Of a stretch of 63,120 bases of DNA, positions 31,560 to 41,500 are shown in pieces (within the stretch, counting starts at the first letter, position 1; each line of letters starts with the position of its first letter). The translations under genes and the position numbers were made by a program. The DNA lies in contig BJGL01000003.1 of assembly GCA_014190475.1 (NCBI GenBank), forward strand, positions 1-63,120, in the 5' to 3' direction. This stretch comes from Bacteroidota bacterium. Lineage in GTDB: Bacteria; Bacteroidota; Bacteroidia; Chitinophagales; Chitinophagaceae. The notes under the pieces were generated by a model. The model was given only the letters and a program-made list of their open reading frames with translations. It was not told the origin of the DNA and made no database searches.

Positions 31560-32516
31560 TTAACCTTTACGTTGCAGGGCACGCTCTGCCGCTGCAACGA
31601 TATCCGGTACATCCAGGCCATATTTCTTTAGCAACTGAGCAGGAGTACCACTTTCTCCAAATGTATCCTTGGTACCTACATATTCGATGGGAACCGGGCA
31701 ATGCTTGGCAGCTACTTGTGCAATTGAATCACCTAATCCACCTATGATATTGTGCTCTTCGGCTGTTACTGCACAACGTGTTTTTTGTAAGGAAGCAATA
31801 ACCGCTGCTTCATCCAATGGTTTGATAGTATGAATATTGATGACCTCTACGCTGATTCCTTTTTCCTCCAGTTGTGCACCTGCCTGGATGGCATTCCATA
31901 CCATATGACCACAGGCAAAAATGCTAATGTCTTTACCCGTCGAAAATTGTTGTGCTTTCCCGATTTCAAATGGACGATCCGTGGTAAAAATCGGCCAAGC
32001 CGGACGACCAAAGCGCAAGTATACGGGTCCTTTATATTCTGCAATGGCCTCCGTGGCTGCTTTGGTTTGTGCATAGTCACAAGGAACTATCACGGTCATA
32101 CCAGGCAGCATTTTCATGAGTCCTATATCTTCTAAGATCTGATGGGTTGCTCCATCCTCCCCTAAAGTAAGTCCCGCGTGTGAAGCACAAATTTTTACAT
32201 TCTTATCGCTGTATGCTACACTTTGTCTAATCTGATCATATACTCTACCAGTAGAGAAGTTTGCAAAAGTGGTAGTGAAGGGAATTTTTCCTCCTATAGT
32301 GAGTCCTGCTGCTACACCAATCATGTTGGCCTCAGCTATTCCGCATTGAATAAAACGCTCCGGAAACTCTTTCATAAACTGATTGAGTTTTAAAGAGCCT
32401 GCTAGGTCAGCAGTAAGTGCTACCACGTTAGGATTTTTACGGGCAGCTTCTACAATGCCATCTCCAAATCCGCTACGTGTGTCTTTATTTCCGGTTGATT
32501 GAATGTCTTTAAGCAT
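31560..32516 (-). CDS. Transketolase C-terminal subunit
   Basis: RFIQCGIAEANMIGVAAGLTIGGKIPFTTTFANF; HAGLTLGEDGATHQ; C-terminal domain GTKDTFGESGTPAQLLKKYGL. Confidence 0.93.
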   Translation of the reverse strand: MLKDIQSTGNKDTRSGFGDGIVEAARKNPNVVALTADLAGSLKLNQFMKEFPERFIQCGIAEANMIGVAAGLTIGGKIPFTTTFANFSTGRVYDQIRQSVAYSDKNVKICASHAGLTLGEDGATHQILEDIGLMKMLPGMTVIVPCDYAQTKAATEAIAEYKGPVYLRFGRPAWPIFTTDRPFEIGKAQQFSTGKDISIFACGHMVWNAIQAGAQLEEKGISVEVINIHTIKPLDEAAVIASLQKTRCAVTAEEHNIIGGLGDSIAQVAAKHCPVPIEYVGTKDTFGESGTPAQLLKKYGLDVPDIVAAAERALQRKG

Positions 32517-32548
32517 GGTTACAAAAGTAGGATTTCAGCGTTAAGCAA

Positions 32549-33583
32549 TCAATTGAAAACTGTATTTCCGGACTTTAATTCTTGCTCCCATTTCCAGGCT
32601 GTAGCCATGATATCTTCCAGATTATATTTGGTTTCCCATCCCAGTACTTCTTGCGCCCGGTTCTTATTGGCATAGATGGCAATTACATCGCCCGAACGAC
32701 GGGGGCCAATTTCATAGTTGAGCGATGTTCCACTGGCTTTTTCAAAAGCCGTTATGGCTTCCAGTACTGTGTTGCCATTCCCTGTACCCAGATTAAATAT
32801 TTCGCAGGATTCTTTGTTCCGCTCCTGCTCTAGGTAACGCAAGGCTAGCGTATGCGCATGAGCTAAATCACAAACATGGATATAGTCCCGAATGCAAGAA
32901 CCATCCCGGGTGGGATAATCATTACCATGAACCCATAATTTATCCAGTTTTCCAATGGCTGTTTGTGTAATAGCTGGAACCAGGTTCTGTGGCTTACCCA
33001 GAGGGAGTTCTCCAATCAGCGCGGAAGGGTGGGCGCCTGCTGGATTAAAATAACGAAGCAGGATATGCTCTGCTGCAGCATTTTTTGCATAGTCCTGGAT
33101 GATCTGTTCGCTGATTTGTTTGGTAGATCCGTAAGGGGATTCCGCAGTTTTGATGGGTGTTTGTTCTGTTACTGGTATTTTATCTGGATTACCATACACC
33201 GTGCAGGAGGAAGAAAATACAAAGTGGGAAACCCCATACTCGTCTACACACTTTAAAAGATTTATTAGTGAGAATAGATTATTCTCAAAATAAAGCAAGG
33301 GTTGTTCAACCGATTCACCTACTGCCTTGTAGGCTGCAAAATGAATAACGCCGCTGATATCTGTGTGCTCTTCAAATACAGCACAGGTATCCTCGTAATT
33401 ACAGAGATCAATTTTATAGTGCTGTACATTTTTACCGGTAATTTTTTGTACCGCATCCAATGCAGCAGCATGAGAACGAGAATTATTATCAATACAAATT
33501 ACTTCATAGCCGTTTTCCAGCAGATCAATAATGGTATGTGATCCAATATATCCACAACCACCTGTTACAACAATTTTTGCCAT
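32549..33583 (-). CDS. galE: UDP-glucose 4-epimerase
   Basis: VTGGCGYIGSHT; SSSCTVYG; SPYGSTK; RYFNPAGAHPSALIGE. Confidence 0.96.
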   Translation of the reverse strand: MAKIVVTGGCGYIGSHTIIDLLENGYEVICIDNNSRSHAAALDAVQKITGKNVQHYKIDLCNYEDTCAVFEEHTDISGVIHFAAYKAVGESVEQPLLYFENNLFSLINLLKCVDEYGVSHFVFSSSCTVYGNPDKIPVTEQTPIKTAESPYGSTKQISEQIIQDYAKNAAAEHILLRYFNPAGAHPSALIGELPLGKPQNLVPAITQTAIGKLDKLWVHGNDYPTRDGSCIRDYIHVCDLAHAHTLALRYLEQERNKESCEIFNLGTGNGNTVLEAITAFEKASGTSLNYEIGPRRSGDVIAIYANKNRAQEVLGWETKYNLEDIMATAWKWEQELKSGNTVFN

Positions 33584-33637
33584 AGGATTAGTTACCCGGC
33601 AAAACTCTGTAATTCTGGCGCTGTTTGCAAGAAAAGA

Positions 33638-34849
33638 TTAAAAGAAACGAAGAATCCAGTAAATAAAAGCGGCCAGTAATGCGCTGACTGGGATAGTAAG
33701 TATCCAAGCCCAAATTAAATTAATGGTTACCCCCCAGCGAACGGCGGATAGACGTTTTGTGGCGCCCACTCCCATGATTGCTCCTGTAATAGTATGTGTG
33801 GTGCTAACTGGAATTTTTAATGCTTCTGTGAGAAAGAGGGTCAGGGCTCCAGCAGTTTCTGCCGCTACGCCTTCAAAGGGAGTTACTTTGGTGATACGCG
33901 TACCCATTGTTTTTACAATTTTCCAGCCACCACTCATGGTGCCTAATCCAATAGCAGCGTAGCAGGCAATAGGAACCCAGTTAGGCATTTCCTCAAAAGA
34001 ACCAATTTGCCCTCCAGCAATTAATGCTGCGGTGATAATACCCATTACTTTTTGTGCATCATTACCCCCATGTCCAATGCTAAAAGCTGCTGAAGAAACT
34101 AGCTGTAATTTTTTGAACCATAAATTGGAACGGTGTGCATTCAATTTATTTAGATACAAAGAAAAAATTGCCATAGTCAATAGGATGAAAGCCAAAAGGA
34201 TCCACTTGAAATTTTTAGAGTAGAAAATAACTTGCATCCAATAACTCTCATAATCTGTTTTCCCAGCAAGCTCAACTGGATCTGTGAGTAGGTTTGTTTG
34301 CAAAAAGTAAACTACGTATACTATTACCACCAATGAGATAATTCTGGATTTCCAACCTTTACCAAATGAGCTTAAAAACCAGAGAGACATGACAAATGCC
34401 ATCAGCATGCCAATTAAAGGTGCTAAAAATATAAAGCTGACAGTTTTGATAATAACAGCAGAATTGACTGCATCAAATCCCGCAGCTGCAATTCCTGCAC
34501 CGGCAAACCCGCCAATCAAGGTATGAGAGGAGGAGGAGGGAATTCCAAACCACCAAGTCAATAAATTCCACGCTATTGCTGCAATCAAGCCAGCAAAAAT
34601 CACGTTCATCATGCTCCCGCCATTCACGGCGTCCGCATTTACAGTTTTAGCAACAGTATTAGCAACTCCGTGGTCTTTGAAAATGAAAAAGGCTACGGAG
34701 TTAAATATAGCTGCCCAAAGTACCGCTTGAAAGGGGGTAAGCACTTTGGTAGATACTACAGTAGCAATAGAGTTAGCAGCATCATGAAAACCATTGATGT
34801 AGTCAAAAAGAAGAGCGAGAATTATGATTGAAATCAGAAAAGTAGTCAT
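33638..34849 (-). CDS. Inorganic phosphate transporter (Pit family)
   Basis: FDYINGFHDAANSIATVVSTKVLTP; GHGGNDAQKVMGIITAAL; PVSTTHTITGAIMGVGATKR. Confidence 0.95.
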   Translation of the reverse strand: MTTFLISIIILALLFDYINGFHDAANSIATVVSTKVLTPFQAVLWAAIFNSVAFFIFKDHGVANTVAKTVNADAVNGGSMMNVIFAGLIAAIAWNLLTWWFGIPSSSSHTLIGGFAGAGIAAAGFDAVNSAVIIKTVSFIFLAPLIGMLMAFVMSLWFLSSFGKGWKSRIISLVVIVYVVYFLQTNLLTDPVELAGKTDYESYWMQVIFYSKNFKWILLAFILLTMAIFSLYLNKLNAHRSNLWFKKLQLVSSAAFSIGHGGNDAQKVMGIITAALIAGGQIGSFEEMPNWVPIACYAAIGLGTMSGGWKIVKTMGTRITKVTPFEGVAAETAGALTLFLTEALKIPVSTTHTITGAIMGVGATKRLSAVRWGVTINLIWAWILTIPVSALLAAFIYWILRFF

Positions 34850-34856
34850 GAACTAA

Positions 34857-35531
34857 TTATGCATATTTGAGGATAATTGACTCGATTACGTTACTGGCAT
34901 CTTCGCACTTGTCAGTGGCCAGTTCCATAACTTGGTAAATTTCCCGAATCTTAATTACCTCTTTAGCGTCTGTTTCTAAGGCAAACAAACGCTCGATACT
35001 CATATCAAAAACATCGTCAGCCTGATTTTCAATGCTGTTAATCTTAATCATAGCCTCCGTGATAGCCTTGATATTTTTCATATCACGCAGCTGCGTAACT
35101 GCAATCTTTACCTGCTGGCATCCTTGCTCGATCAATTCAGCAAACTTTTGCATACCCGTATCGTTGGTATTGACCCGGTAGAAGTTCATTTTTTTTGCGG
35201 ATCCGAAAATATAGTCAGCAATATCATCCAGAGAGGTGGCTAGATAGTGAATATCTTCCCGATCAAAAGGGGTGATAAAATTTCGTCCCAACTCCAAAAA
35301 TAAACTGTGAGTCAAGTCATCATTTTGATGTTCCAAGTCCTCTATCACAGCAATTAACTTGGCTCTTTTGTCAAAATCAGGCTCAGCAACTACTGCCTTC
35401 AGTTGTGTGCCCATCACAGTCAAATTTTCTGCCACTTTTTCAAACAGTTCAAAAAACACCGCATTTTTAGGGATGAAAATTTTAAGAAAAGAATTTAATC
35501 CGGACATATATGATTTTTTAGCAAGGCGCAA
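34857..35531 (-). CDS. DUF47 family protein (phosphate transport accessory, PhoU-like)
   Basis: All-helical; EDIHYLATSLDDIADYIFGSAKKM; adjacent to Pit gene. Confidence 0.9.
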   Translation of the reverse strand: MRLAKKSYMSGLNSFLKIFIPKNAVFFELFEKVAENLTVMGTQLKAVVAEPDFDKRAKLIAVIEDLEHQNDDLTHSLFLELGRNFITPFDREDIHYLATSLDDIADYIFGSAKKMNFYRVNTNDTGMQKFAELIEQGCQQVKIAVTQLRDMKNIKAITEAMIKINSIENQADDVFDMSIERLFALETDAKEVIKIREIYQVMELATDKCEDASNVIESIILKYA

Positions 35532-35713
35532 TTAGTGCACAAGCGAAAATACCTTTGTATTTTCTCTTGAAGTATCTCTTATTAAGAATTAATGATTAGT
35601 TAATAAATCAAGATTAAATAATTCAATATCAGTGTATTATATACAATTTTAGCCTATTGATTTGCCCAGTTGGTGGCTTTTTTTAGCTGTGCTGCCAAGG
35701 GCTTGGTAATATT

Positions 35714-35765
35714 CTGTTAACATGGGGTTAACCATCTGTTAACAATGCCGTAAGGTTCGGATAAC
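35714..35765 (+). promoter_or_regulatory. Putative Pho-box-like array: five 8-mers phased at 11 bp
   Basis: CTGTTAAC-atg-GGGTTAAC-cat-CTGTTAAC-aat-GCCGTAAG-gtt-CGGATAAC, then 10 bp to -7-like CAGCTTTG (35776-35783). Confidence 0.7.
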
Positions 35766-35799
35766 ATGCGCATCACAGCTTTGCACGAAATATTAAAGC

Positions 35800-38589
35800 A
35801 TGTTTTTACGGATAGCTCAAACTCTTGGTTTTCTCTTGTTGGTCGTTAGCTTTTCCGCCAACGCTCAGTCAATTAAGTTAACGGGAAAAATTACAAATAA
35901 TAAGAATGAAGCATTGTCAGGGGTTACCGTAAAAATACAGGGTACTAATGCAGGGGCCATGTCTGATGTAGAGGGTCGTTTCAATCTTGCTTTAGCACCT
36001 GGAAAAAAATATACAATTGATTTTTCTGCAATCGGGTATGAGCCAAAAACTATTACAGAGGTTGAGGTTAAAGAAGGTCAGGTAAATGAATTGGACATCA
36101 CTTTGGATATAAAATCGAAGACGCAGGAAAATGTTACTGTAACAGCACGTACTTCCACAGCCAGACGCGAGACAGTGAATTCTATGCTGTCTTTTCAACG
36201 TAATACAAACACGGTGGCTTCAGTGGTTGCTGCCGAAGCTATTCGTCGCTCTCCAGATCGTAACACGGGTGAGGTACTTAAAAGAACACCTGGAGCCAGT
36301 TTACAAGAAGGAAAGTTTATTGTAATTAGGGGTTTGGCCGACAGATATAATCAAGCCATGATCAATGGTATTTTGCTGACCAGCACTGAGCCTGATCGCA
36401 AAACATTTTCATTTGATTTGATTCCTTCCAATGTAATTGACAATCTTGTAATCAATAAAGCCTTTGTGCCGGAATATCCCGGTGAGTGGGCTGGAGGTCT
36501 TATCCAAGTGAACACAAAGGATATACCCTCCAAAGATTTTTTACAGATACAGGTAGGAACGGGGTTCAACTCACAAGCATTAGGCCGAGATTTTTTTAAG
36601 GATCACAGAAGTCCGACAGATTGGTTGGGTTTTGATAATGGCACTCGTGCAATGCCATCCTCGTACACACGGAAATCCGCTTTTGACACACTTTCACCTG
36701 CTGAAAAGACTGCAATCGGTAAGCAACTTAGAAATGCATGGGATCCTATTCTTTCTCAAATCCTGCCTAATCATTCCTTTCAGATTAACGGCGGTTTCAG
36801 TGGTAAATTTCTTGGAAAAACTGTCGGAGCTACTCTCGGAGTAACTTATAACAGAAACTATCGCGTGTTAGAGTTGATCAATCGCTCTAATTCCCTCACT
36901 GGGGGTGTTTTTAGCGTCAACTACGATTTTAATGACACACGTTATGTGCAAGATGTGAATGCGGGTGCTATTGGAAGTTTCTCTATCCAATTAAATTCTT
37001 TGAATAGGATTTCAATCAAGTCAATACTAAGTGTTAGTGCCCCTTCTTTTGTTACAAAGCGGGTTGGGTTGGACTATAACAGAGATGAGGATCTTACTGC
37101 TAGCGAGTTACAGTTTAAGCAAAATACATTCTTCACCTCCCAAATAAATGGAGATCATTCTTTGCATTCCTCGTTGAAGTTGAAGTGGTATGGTTCATTC
37201 AATATTTTGGACGGGTATATTCCTGATCAACGGCGAATTGCATACACCCGTACCACAGGCACACAGGATCCATATCGACTGTTAATCTCTAACACATTAT
37301 CACAACAGAGTGGAAGCCGTATTTACCAAACACTCAGTGATTACATCTATACGGCAGGTGGTGATTTAAATTATAGCTTCAATGCATTTAGTCAGAAACA
37401 ATCCCTAAAGGTTGGATACATGTTCCAGGTCAAAGACCGTTTATATGATGCCCAGCTTTTTGCAAATTACCTTCCCAAGGATAATCCTGCATTAAAAGTA
37501 TTACCTGCCGCTACCGTTTTTGCACCTGAAAATTTTGGTAATGGCACAGATACAAAATTTGGTTTTGATGCCATCAAAGGAAGAAATTTCCGATACATGG
37601 CTAACACTATTTTGAATGCAGGTTTTATTCAATTTGACAATCAGTTTAGCAACAATTTTAGAATTGTATGGGGTGTTCGAGCTGAGCATTTTGACCAATT
37701 AGTTGGTAGTGTGAAAGTATGGGACCCTCGGCACTCTTATTCAAAGGTGCTTGATTTCTTACCTGGAGTAAACGCTACCTTGAAATTAAATACAAAAACA
37801 AATCTCCGTCTGTCAGGTTCTCAGACTGTAATAAGACCCGAGTTGCGTGAATTATCCTTCCTTAATATCTACGACTTTGAACTGAACGCCTCTGTACAAG
37901 GAAATCCTTTACTGAAGCGTACTAAAATCACCAACCTTGATTTACGCTATGAAATTTACCCTAAGCCGGGAGAGGTATTTACTGCGGGAGTGTTTTACAA
38001 GTTCTTTGACAATCCTATCGAACAACTTTTCAATGAGGGAATTGGAGGTGCAAGTACTTTTAGCTACCAGAACCCTGATAAAGCAACTGCTTATGGATTG
38101 GAAGTGGAGTTGAGAAAGAAGCTGGATTTCACTAATGCGCTAAAGAATTTTACCTTCCAATTCAATGCCTCATACATTAAGAGTAATGTGAAAGACCAGG
38201 GCTTTCAGATTGACAGACCCTTGCAAGGCCAATCTCCTTATTTGTTGAATGTTGGCCTTTTATATGACTACGAAAAGGCAGGAATCAGCAGTACACTCCT
38301 TTTCAATCAAATTGGCGAGCGTATCTATTTAGTGGGTGATCTCACAGCAGGTGCGGGATCTCCAAATATTTGGGAAGCTCCCCGTCCTCTATTAGATTAT
38401 CAAATTGCCAAAAAATTGATGAAGAATAAGTCAGAACTGCGTTTAAACATTTCTGACATATTGAATGCTACGCAATATTTCTATCAAAATGCGGATGCTA
38501 AGAGTTCTTTTCAAAAGAACTTGGATGCTTACCGATTTACCCGACGCCAGGGAACCACATTTAGTCTTTCATTTCAAATCAACTTATAA
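35800..38589 (+). CDS. TonB-dependent outer-membrane receptor with carboxypeptidase-like regulatory domain
   Basis: Signal peptide; ITNNKNEALSGVTVKIQGTNAGAMSDVEGRFNL; plug GEVLKRTPGASLQEGKFIVIRGLADRYNQAMINGILL; C-terminal FSLSFQINL. Confidence 0.93.
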   Translation: MFLRIAQTLGFLLLVVSFSANAQSIKLTGKITNNKNEALSGVTVKIQGTNAGAMSDVEGRFNLALAPGKKYTIDFSAIGYEPKTITEVEVKEGQVNELDITLDIKSKTQENVTVTARTSTARRETVNSMLSFQRNTNTVASVVAAEAIRRSPDRNTGEVLKRTPGASLQEGKFIVIRGLADRYNQAMINGILLTSTEPDRKTFSFDLIPSNVIDNLVINKAFVPEYPGEWAGGLIQVNTKDIPSKDFLQIQVGTGFNSQALGRDFFKDHRSPTDWLGFDNGTRAMPSSYTRKSAFDTLSPAEKTAIGKQLRNAWDPILSQILPNHSFQINGGFSGKFLGKTVGATLGVTYNRNYRVLELINRSNSLTGGVFSVNYDFNDTRYVQDVNAGAIGSFSIQLNSLNRISIKSILSVSAPSFVTKRVGLDYNRDEDLTASELQFKQNTFFTSQINGDHSLHSSLKLKWYGSFNILDGYIPDQRRIAYTRTTGTQDPYRLLISNTLSQQSGSRIYQTLSDYIYTAGGDLNYSFNAFSQKQSLKVGYMFQVKDRLYDAQLFANYLPKDNPALKVLPAATVFAPENFGNGTDTKFGFDAIKGRNFRYMANTILNAGFIQFDNQFSNNFRIVWGVRAEHFDQLVGSVKVWDPRHSYSKVLDFLPGVNATLKLNTKTNLRLSGSQTVIRPELRELSFLNIYDFELNASVQGNPLLKRTKITNLDLRYEIYPKPGEVFTAGVFYKFFDNPIEQLFNEGIGGASTFSYQNPDKATAYGLEVELRKKLDFTNALKNFTFQFNASYIKSNVKDQGFQIDRPLQGQSPYLLNVGLLYDYEKAGISSTLLFNQIGERIYLVGDLTAGAGSPNIWEAPRPLLDYQIAKKLMKNKSELRLNISDILNATQYFYQNADAKSSFQKNLDAYRFTRRQGTTFSLSFQINL

Positions 38590-38609
38590 AATCAACTAAA
38601 GCAAATATC

Positions 38610-40067
38610 ATGAAGAACTCAATTCTTTTTCTAGCTGGTTTATTAGCCCTTGGCATTACTAGCTGCCGAAAAATCGAAAAAGATGGTGAAATCCAGGTTG
38701 TTGTTGTGAATGGTGGTGGCGGGTCTACCACCGGTCAGACAATTACCTTGCAAGGTCGTATCGCTGCTGATACAATTTTGCGTAAGCAAAACACCTACAT
38801 CCTGAAAGGTTTAGTGTACATGGTGAATAATAAAACCATGACCATCGAACCAGGTACTGTAATTAAAGGTTCATTCAGCGGATCTGATGTAGCTGCATTA
38901 ATCATTACACGTGGATCTAAACTTATTGCAGAGGGTTCTGCCACTGACCCAATTGTATTCACCTCTGCTTCGCCAAATCCTCAATCAGGGGACTGGGGTG
39001 GAATTGTGATTTGTGGTAGAGCTCCAATAAATACCAGCTTTAATGGAACTGCGGGGTTATTCCAAGTTGAAGGAGGAATTGATAACGCAAATGGGGATGG
39101 CCTTGCCGGCTCTGGTGATGCTGTAGCTCCGGCTGCAATTCCAACCGATAATTCAGGGTCTTTAAAATTTGTACGTATTGAATACGCTGGTTATGCTTTC
39201 CAGCCTGATAAGGAAATTAATAGTTTAACGATGGCTGCGGTTGGTAGTGGAACCACTATTGAGAATGTACAAATTACATATGCCAAGGACGATGCATTTG
39301 AGTGGTTTGGCGGAACGGTAAATTGTAAATATTTGATTGCCTATAAGACGCAGGATGATGATTTTGATACGGACAATGGGTATAGTGGCAAGGTCCAGTT
39401 TGGTATTGTTTTCAGGGATTCATTGATTGCAGATATTTCCAGATCTGAAGCTTTTGAAAGTGATAACAATGCTGCTGGAACCACCGCAACTCCCCAAACA
39501 AAAGCCATATTTAGTAATATCACAGCCATTGGTCCTCGTGCAACATTGAATAATATTGGTAATGCTTTATATCGTGGTGCAGCTCACATACGCCGCAACT
39601 CGGGCATATCAATTTTCAATTCAATAATACTTGGATGGCCTACAGGTATTGAAGTAGATGCTACTACTGGTCGCTCAACTATGCTTAATATCGAGGACAG
39701 TACCCTTCGTTTACGTAATATCACTTTGGCTGGTAATACAAATGCTACTGCATATCCTGGGGTTGCGGGTAACACAATCACTACTCCTGCATTATTTGCT
39801 TCTTGGTTTTCACAAGCATTTTATAACAATGACATTCTTGTAAATACTTCAGATGCGCGATTAATTCAACCTTTCAATTATAATGCATTTGATCCTACTC
39901 CTTTTGCTGGTTCAAACGGAAATCAGCGAATATTGACCGGAGGCGGTTTTATTGATGCCAAGTTCACAAACGATACTTTCTTTGATAAGACAATTACTTT
40001 CAGAGGTGGTGTAGCACCAGCGGGTGCCCTCTCTACTTGGTGGAAAGGCTGGACTGTATTTAAGTAA
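38610..40067 (+). CDS. Lipoprotein with right-handed beta-helix-like repeats, partner of TonB receptor
   Basis: Lipobox LGITSC; TIEPGTVIKG, GSKLIAEGSATDPIVFTSASPNPQSGDWGGIVICG; 20 nt downstream of the receptor. Confidence 0.75.
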   Translation: MKNSILFLAGLLALGITSCRKIEKDGEIQVVVVNGGGGSTTGQTITLQGRIAADTILRKQNTYILKGLVYMVNNKTMTIEPGTVIKGSFSGSDVAALIITRGSKLIAEGSATDPIVFTSASPNPQSGDWGGIVICGRAPINTSFNGTAGLFQVEGGIDNANGDGLAGSGDAVAPAAIPTDNSGSLKFVRIEYAGYAFQPDKEINSLTMAAVGSGTTIENVQITYAKDDAFEWFGGTVNCKYLIAYKTQDDDFDTDNGYSGKVQFGIVFRDSLIADISRSEAFESDNNAAGTTATPQTKAIFSNITAIGPRATLNNIGNALYRGAAHIRRNSGISIFNSIILGWPTGIEVDATTGRSTMLNIEDSTLRLRNITLAGNTNATAYPGVAGNTITTPALFASWFSQAFYNNDILVNTSDARLIQPFNYNAFDPTPFAGSNGNQRILTGGGFIDAKFTNDTFFDKTITFRGGVAPAGALSTWWKGWTVFK

Positions 40068-40087
40068 CTTAGTTATAATGCTAACTT

Positions 40088-40120
40088 AATAAGGCCCAAT
40101 TTATTGGGCCTTATTTTTTT
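40088..40120 (+). terminator. Strong intrinsic terminator
   Basis: AATAAGGCCCAA-TTTA-TTGGGCCTTATT (12-bp perfect stem) followed by TTTTT. Confidence 0.95.
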
Positions 40121-40230
40121 GTTCCTCAATGTTAAATTTTTAGAATCTTGTAAAACTTAATATTGAATTTCGGAGGTTACTTGTTCAACTATCTATTTTT
40201 GGGTGTACTCAATTATTACACCCCCGCTTT

Positions 40231-40482
40231 ATGAACAGAATTATCGAAGCAATTCGAAGGGCACCCTCTGTGAAAGATGTTTCAAGTTTATTGGATAGTC
40301 ATTGGAACGAAAAAAGAGAATCCGGGACTGAAGCAGGGATAATTTTTTTAATTGAATTAAGAGCTGCATTAAATCAAATTGACCCGATTGATGTGGGGGA
40401 GTCTGCCGAGTGGGCTAATATTCAGCATGCCAGAGTTTATCTCCACCGTATTACTGCAAAGCAATCTTCTCAGGCAAAATAA
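40231..40482 (+). CDS. Hypothetical small protein (83 aa)
   Basis: Isolated ORF with soluble coding-like composition; TATTTTTG (-7-like) at 40194-40201; overlaps the 3' end of a convergent gene. Confidence 0.5.
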   Translation: MNRIIEAIRRAPSVKDVSSLLDSHWNEKRESGTEAGIIFLIELRAALNQIDPIDVGESAEWANIQHARVYLHRITAKQSSQAK

Positions 40483-41485
40483 AATCTCTTTTGTTGGGGA
40501 CTGACCAAATCTCTTGTATATAGCCTAATGATTGATCTGTGGAGCGGCTATAATCCCGTTGAATCATATCCCCATGTGTCAACCAAGTCTCAATAGAACT
40601 CGCATCAAGTGCTTTGTAGGGGTCTAGTACAGTTACCCCCATATTTTTTAAAGCAATGGCATTACAGTATTGCTCGTATTGTCCCCAAATTGGCATTGCT
40701 AGGATTTTCTTTCCTAGTTGCATCGCCTCTGCTGGTGTTTCAAATCCTGCTCCACATATTATCCCGTCCGAATTAATTAAGCTTTTATTGAACGATTCTT
40801 GTTCGATAGGTTTGAAAAGTATATTTTTTTCCTGAGTAGCTGCTTTAACAGTTTTACTAAATACCTCAAAGCGCTGAAGAGGTATTTTTTTTAGAATTGA
40901 TTGTAAGAAACTGTCATGTAAAGCAGGAAGATAAACGGTGATATGTCCCTGATTAATTGGAGTTGCTTTTAGTATTTCCGGTTTTATAATAGCACCAAAT
41001 ATTGCTGGGTGGTACTTTTCGAAGTGTAATCCAATATGGTGGGAAGCCTGAACATATTTTTTCAAAAGCAATTCGCCATGCCAACTTTTAAAGGCAGGTC
41101 TGGGTACTTCTGCATATTGAAAACTGGCTTGATGTCCAAAATGTATTGAGTTGACCTTTTTCAAGCTACAAGCCATTGAGGTTAAGCAATCAAAGTCGTT
41201 CAACACCAAATCATATTTTTCAACAGGTAAGGATAATACTTCTTTGTAGATACCAATAGGATTTCGCTGAAAGGCAATCTTTGTATAATCCAGTCCTCCG
41301 GCATTATTGTAGTAGAGACTGATTCCTTTACTTCTGAATTTAATGGGTAAATTGGCTTGCAGGTGGCTATTATTTCCGCTCAAAAAGCAATCGACTTCAC
41401 CCCATTTTTGTAAGTGGGGTAGGAGCGTAATTGCCCTACTAATATGTCCATTACCGGTAGCTTGTACTGCGTAAAATATTTTCAT
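40451..41485 (-). CDS. Glycosyltransferase (GT28/MurG-like fold)
   Basis: N-terminal YAVQATGNGHISRAITLLPHL; C-terminal GIICGAGFETPAEAMQLGKKILAMPIWGQYEQYCNA. Confidence 0.85.
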   Translation of the reverse strand: MKIFYAVQATGNGHISRAITLLPHLQKWGEVDCFLSGNNSHLQANLPIKFRSKGISLYYNNAGGLDYTKIAFQRNPIGIYKEVLSLPVEKYDLVLNDFDCLTSMACSLKKVNSIHFGHQASFQYAEVPRPAFKSWHGELLLKKYVQASHHIGLHFEKYHPAIFGAIIKPEILKATPINQGHITVYLPALHDSFLQSILKKIPLQRFEVFSKTVKAATQEKNILFKPIEQESFNKSLINSDGIICGAGFETPAEAMQLGKKILAMPIWGQYEQYCNAIALKNMGVTVLDPYKALDASSIETWLTHGDMIQRDYSRSTDQSLGYIQEIWSVPNKRDFILPEKIALQ

Positions 41486-41500
41486 ATGTTGTAGACTAAA

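Noticed and set aside
35588-35606. Two phased units (TTATTAAC, TCATTAAT, minus strand) upstream of DUF47/Pit operon
   Set aside because: Only two units, very AT-rich context, no -7 element at the 10-bp gap; insufficient to claim a site
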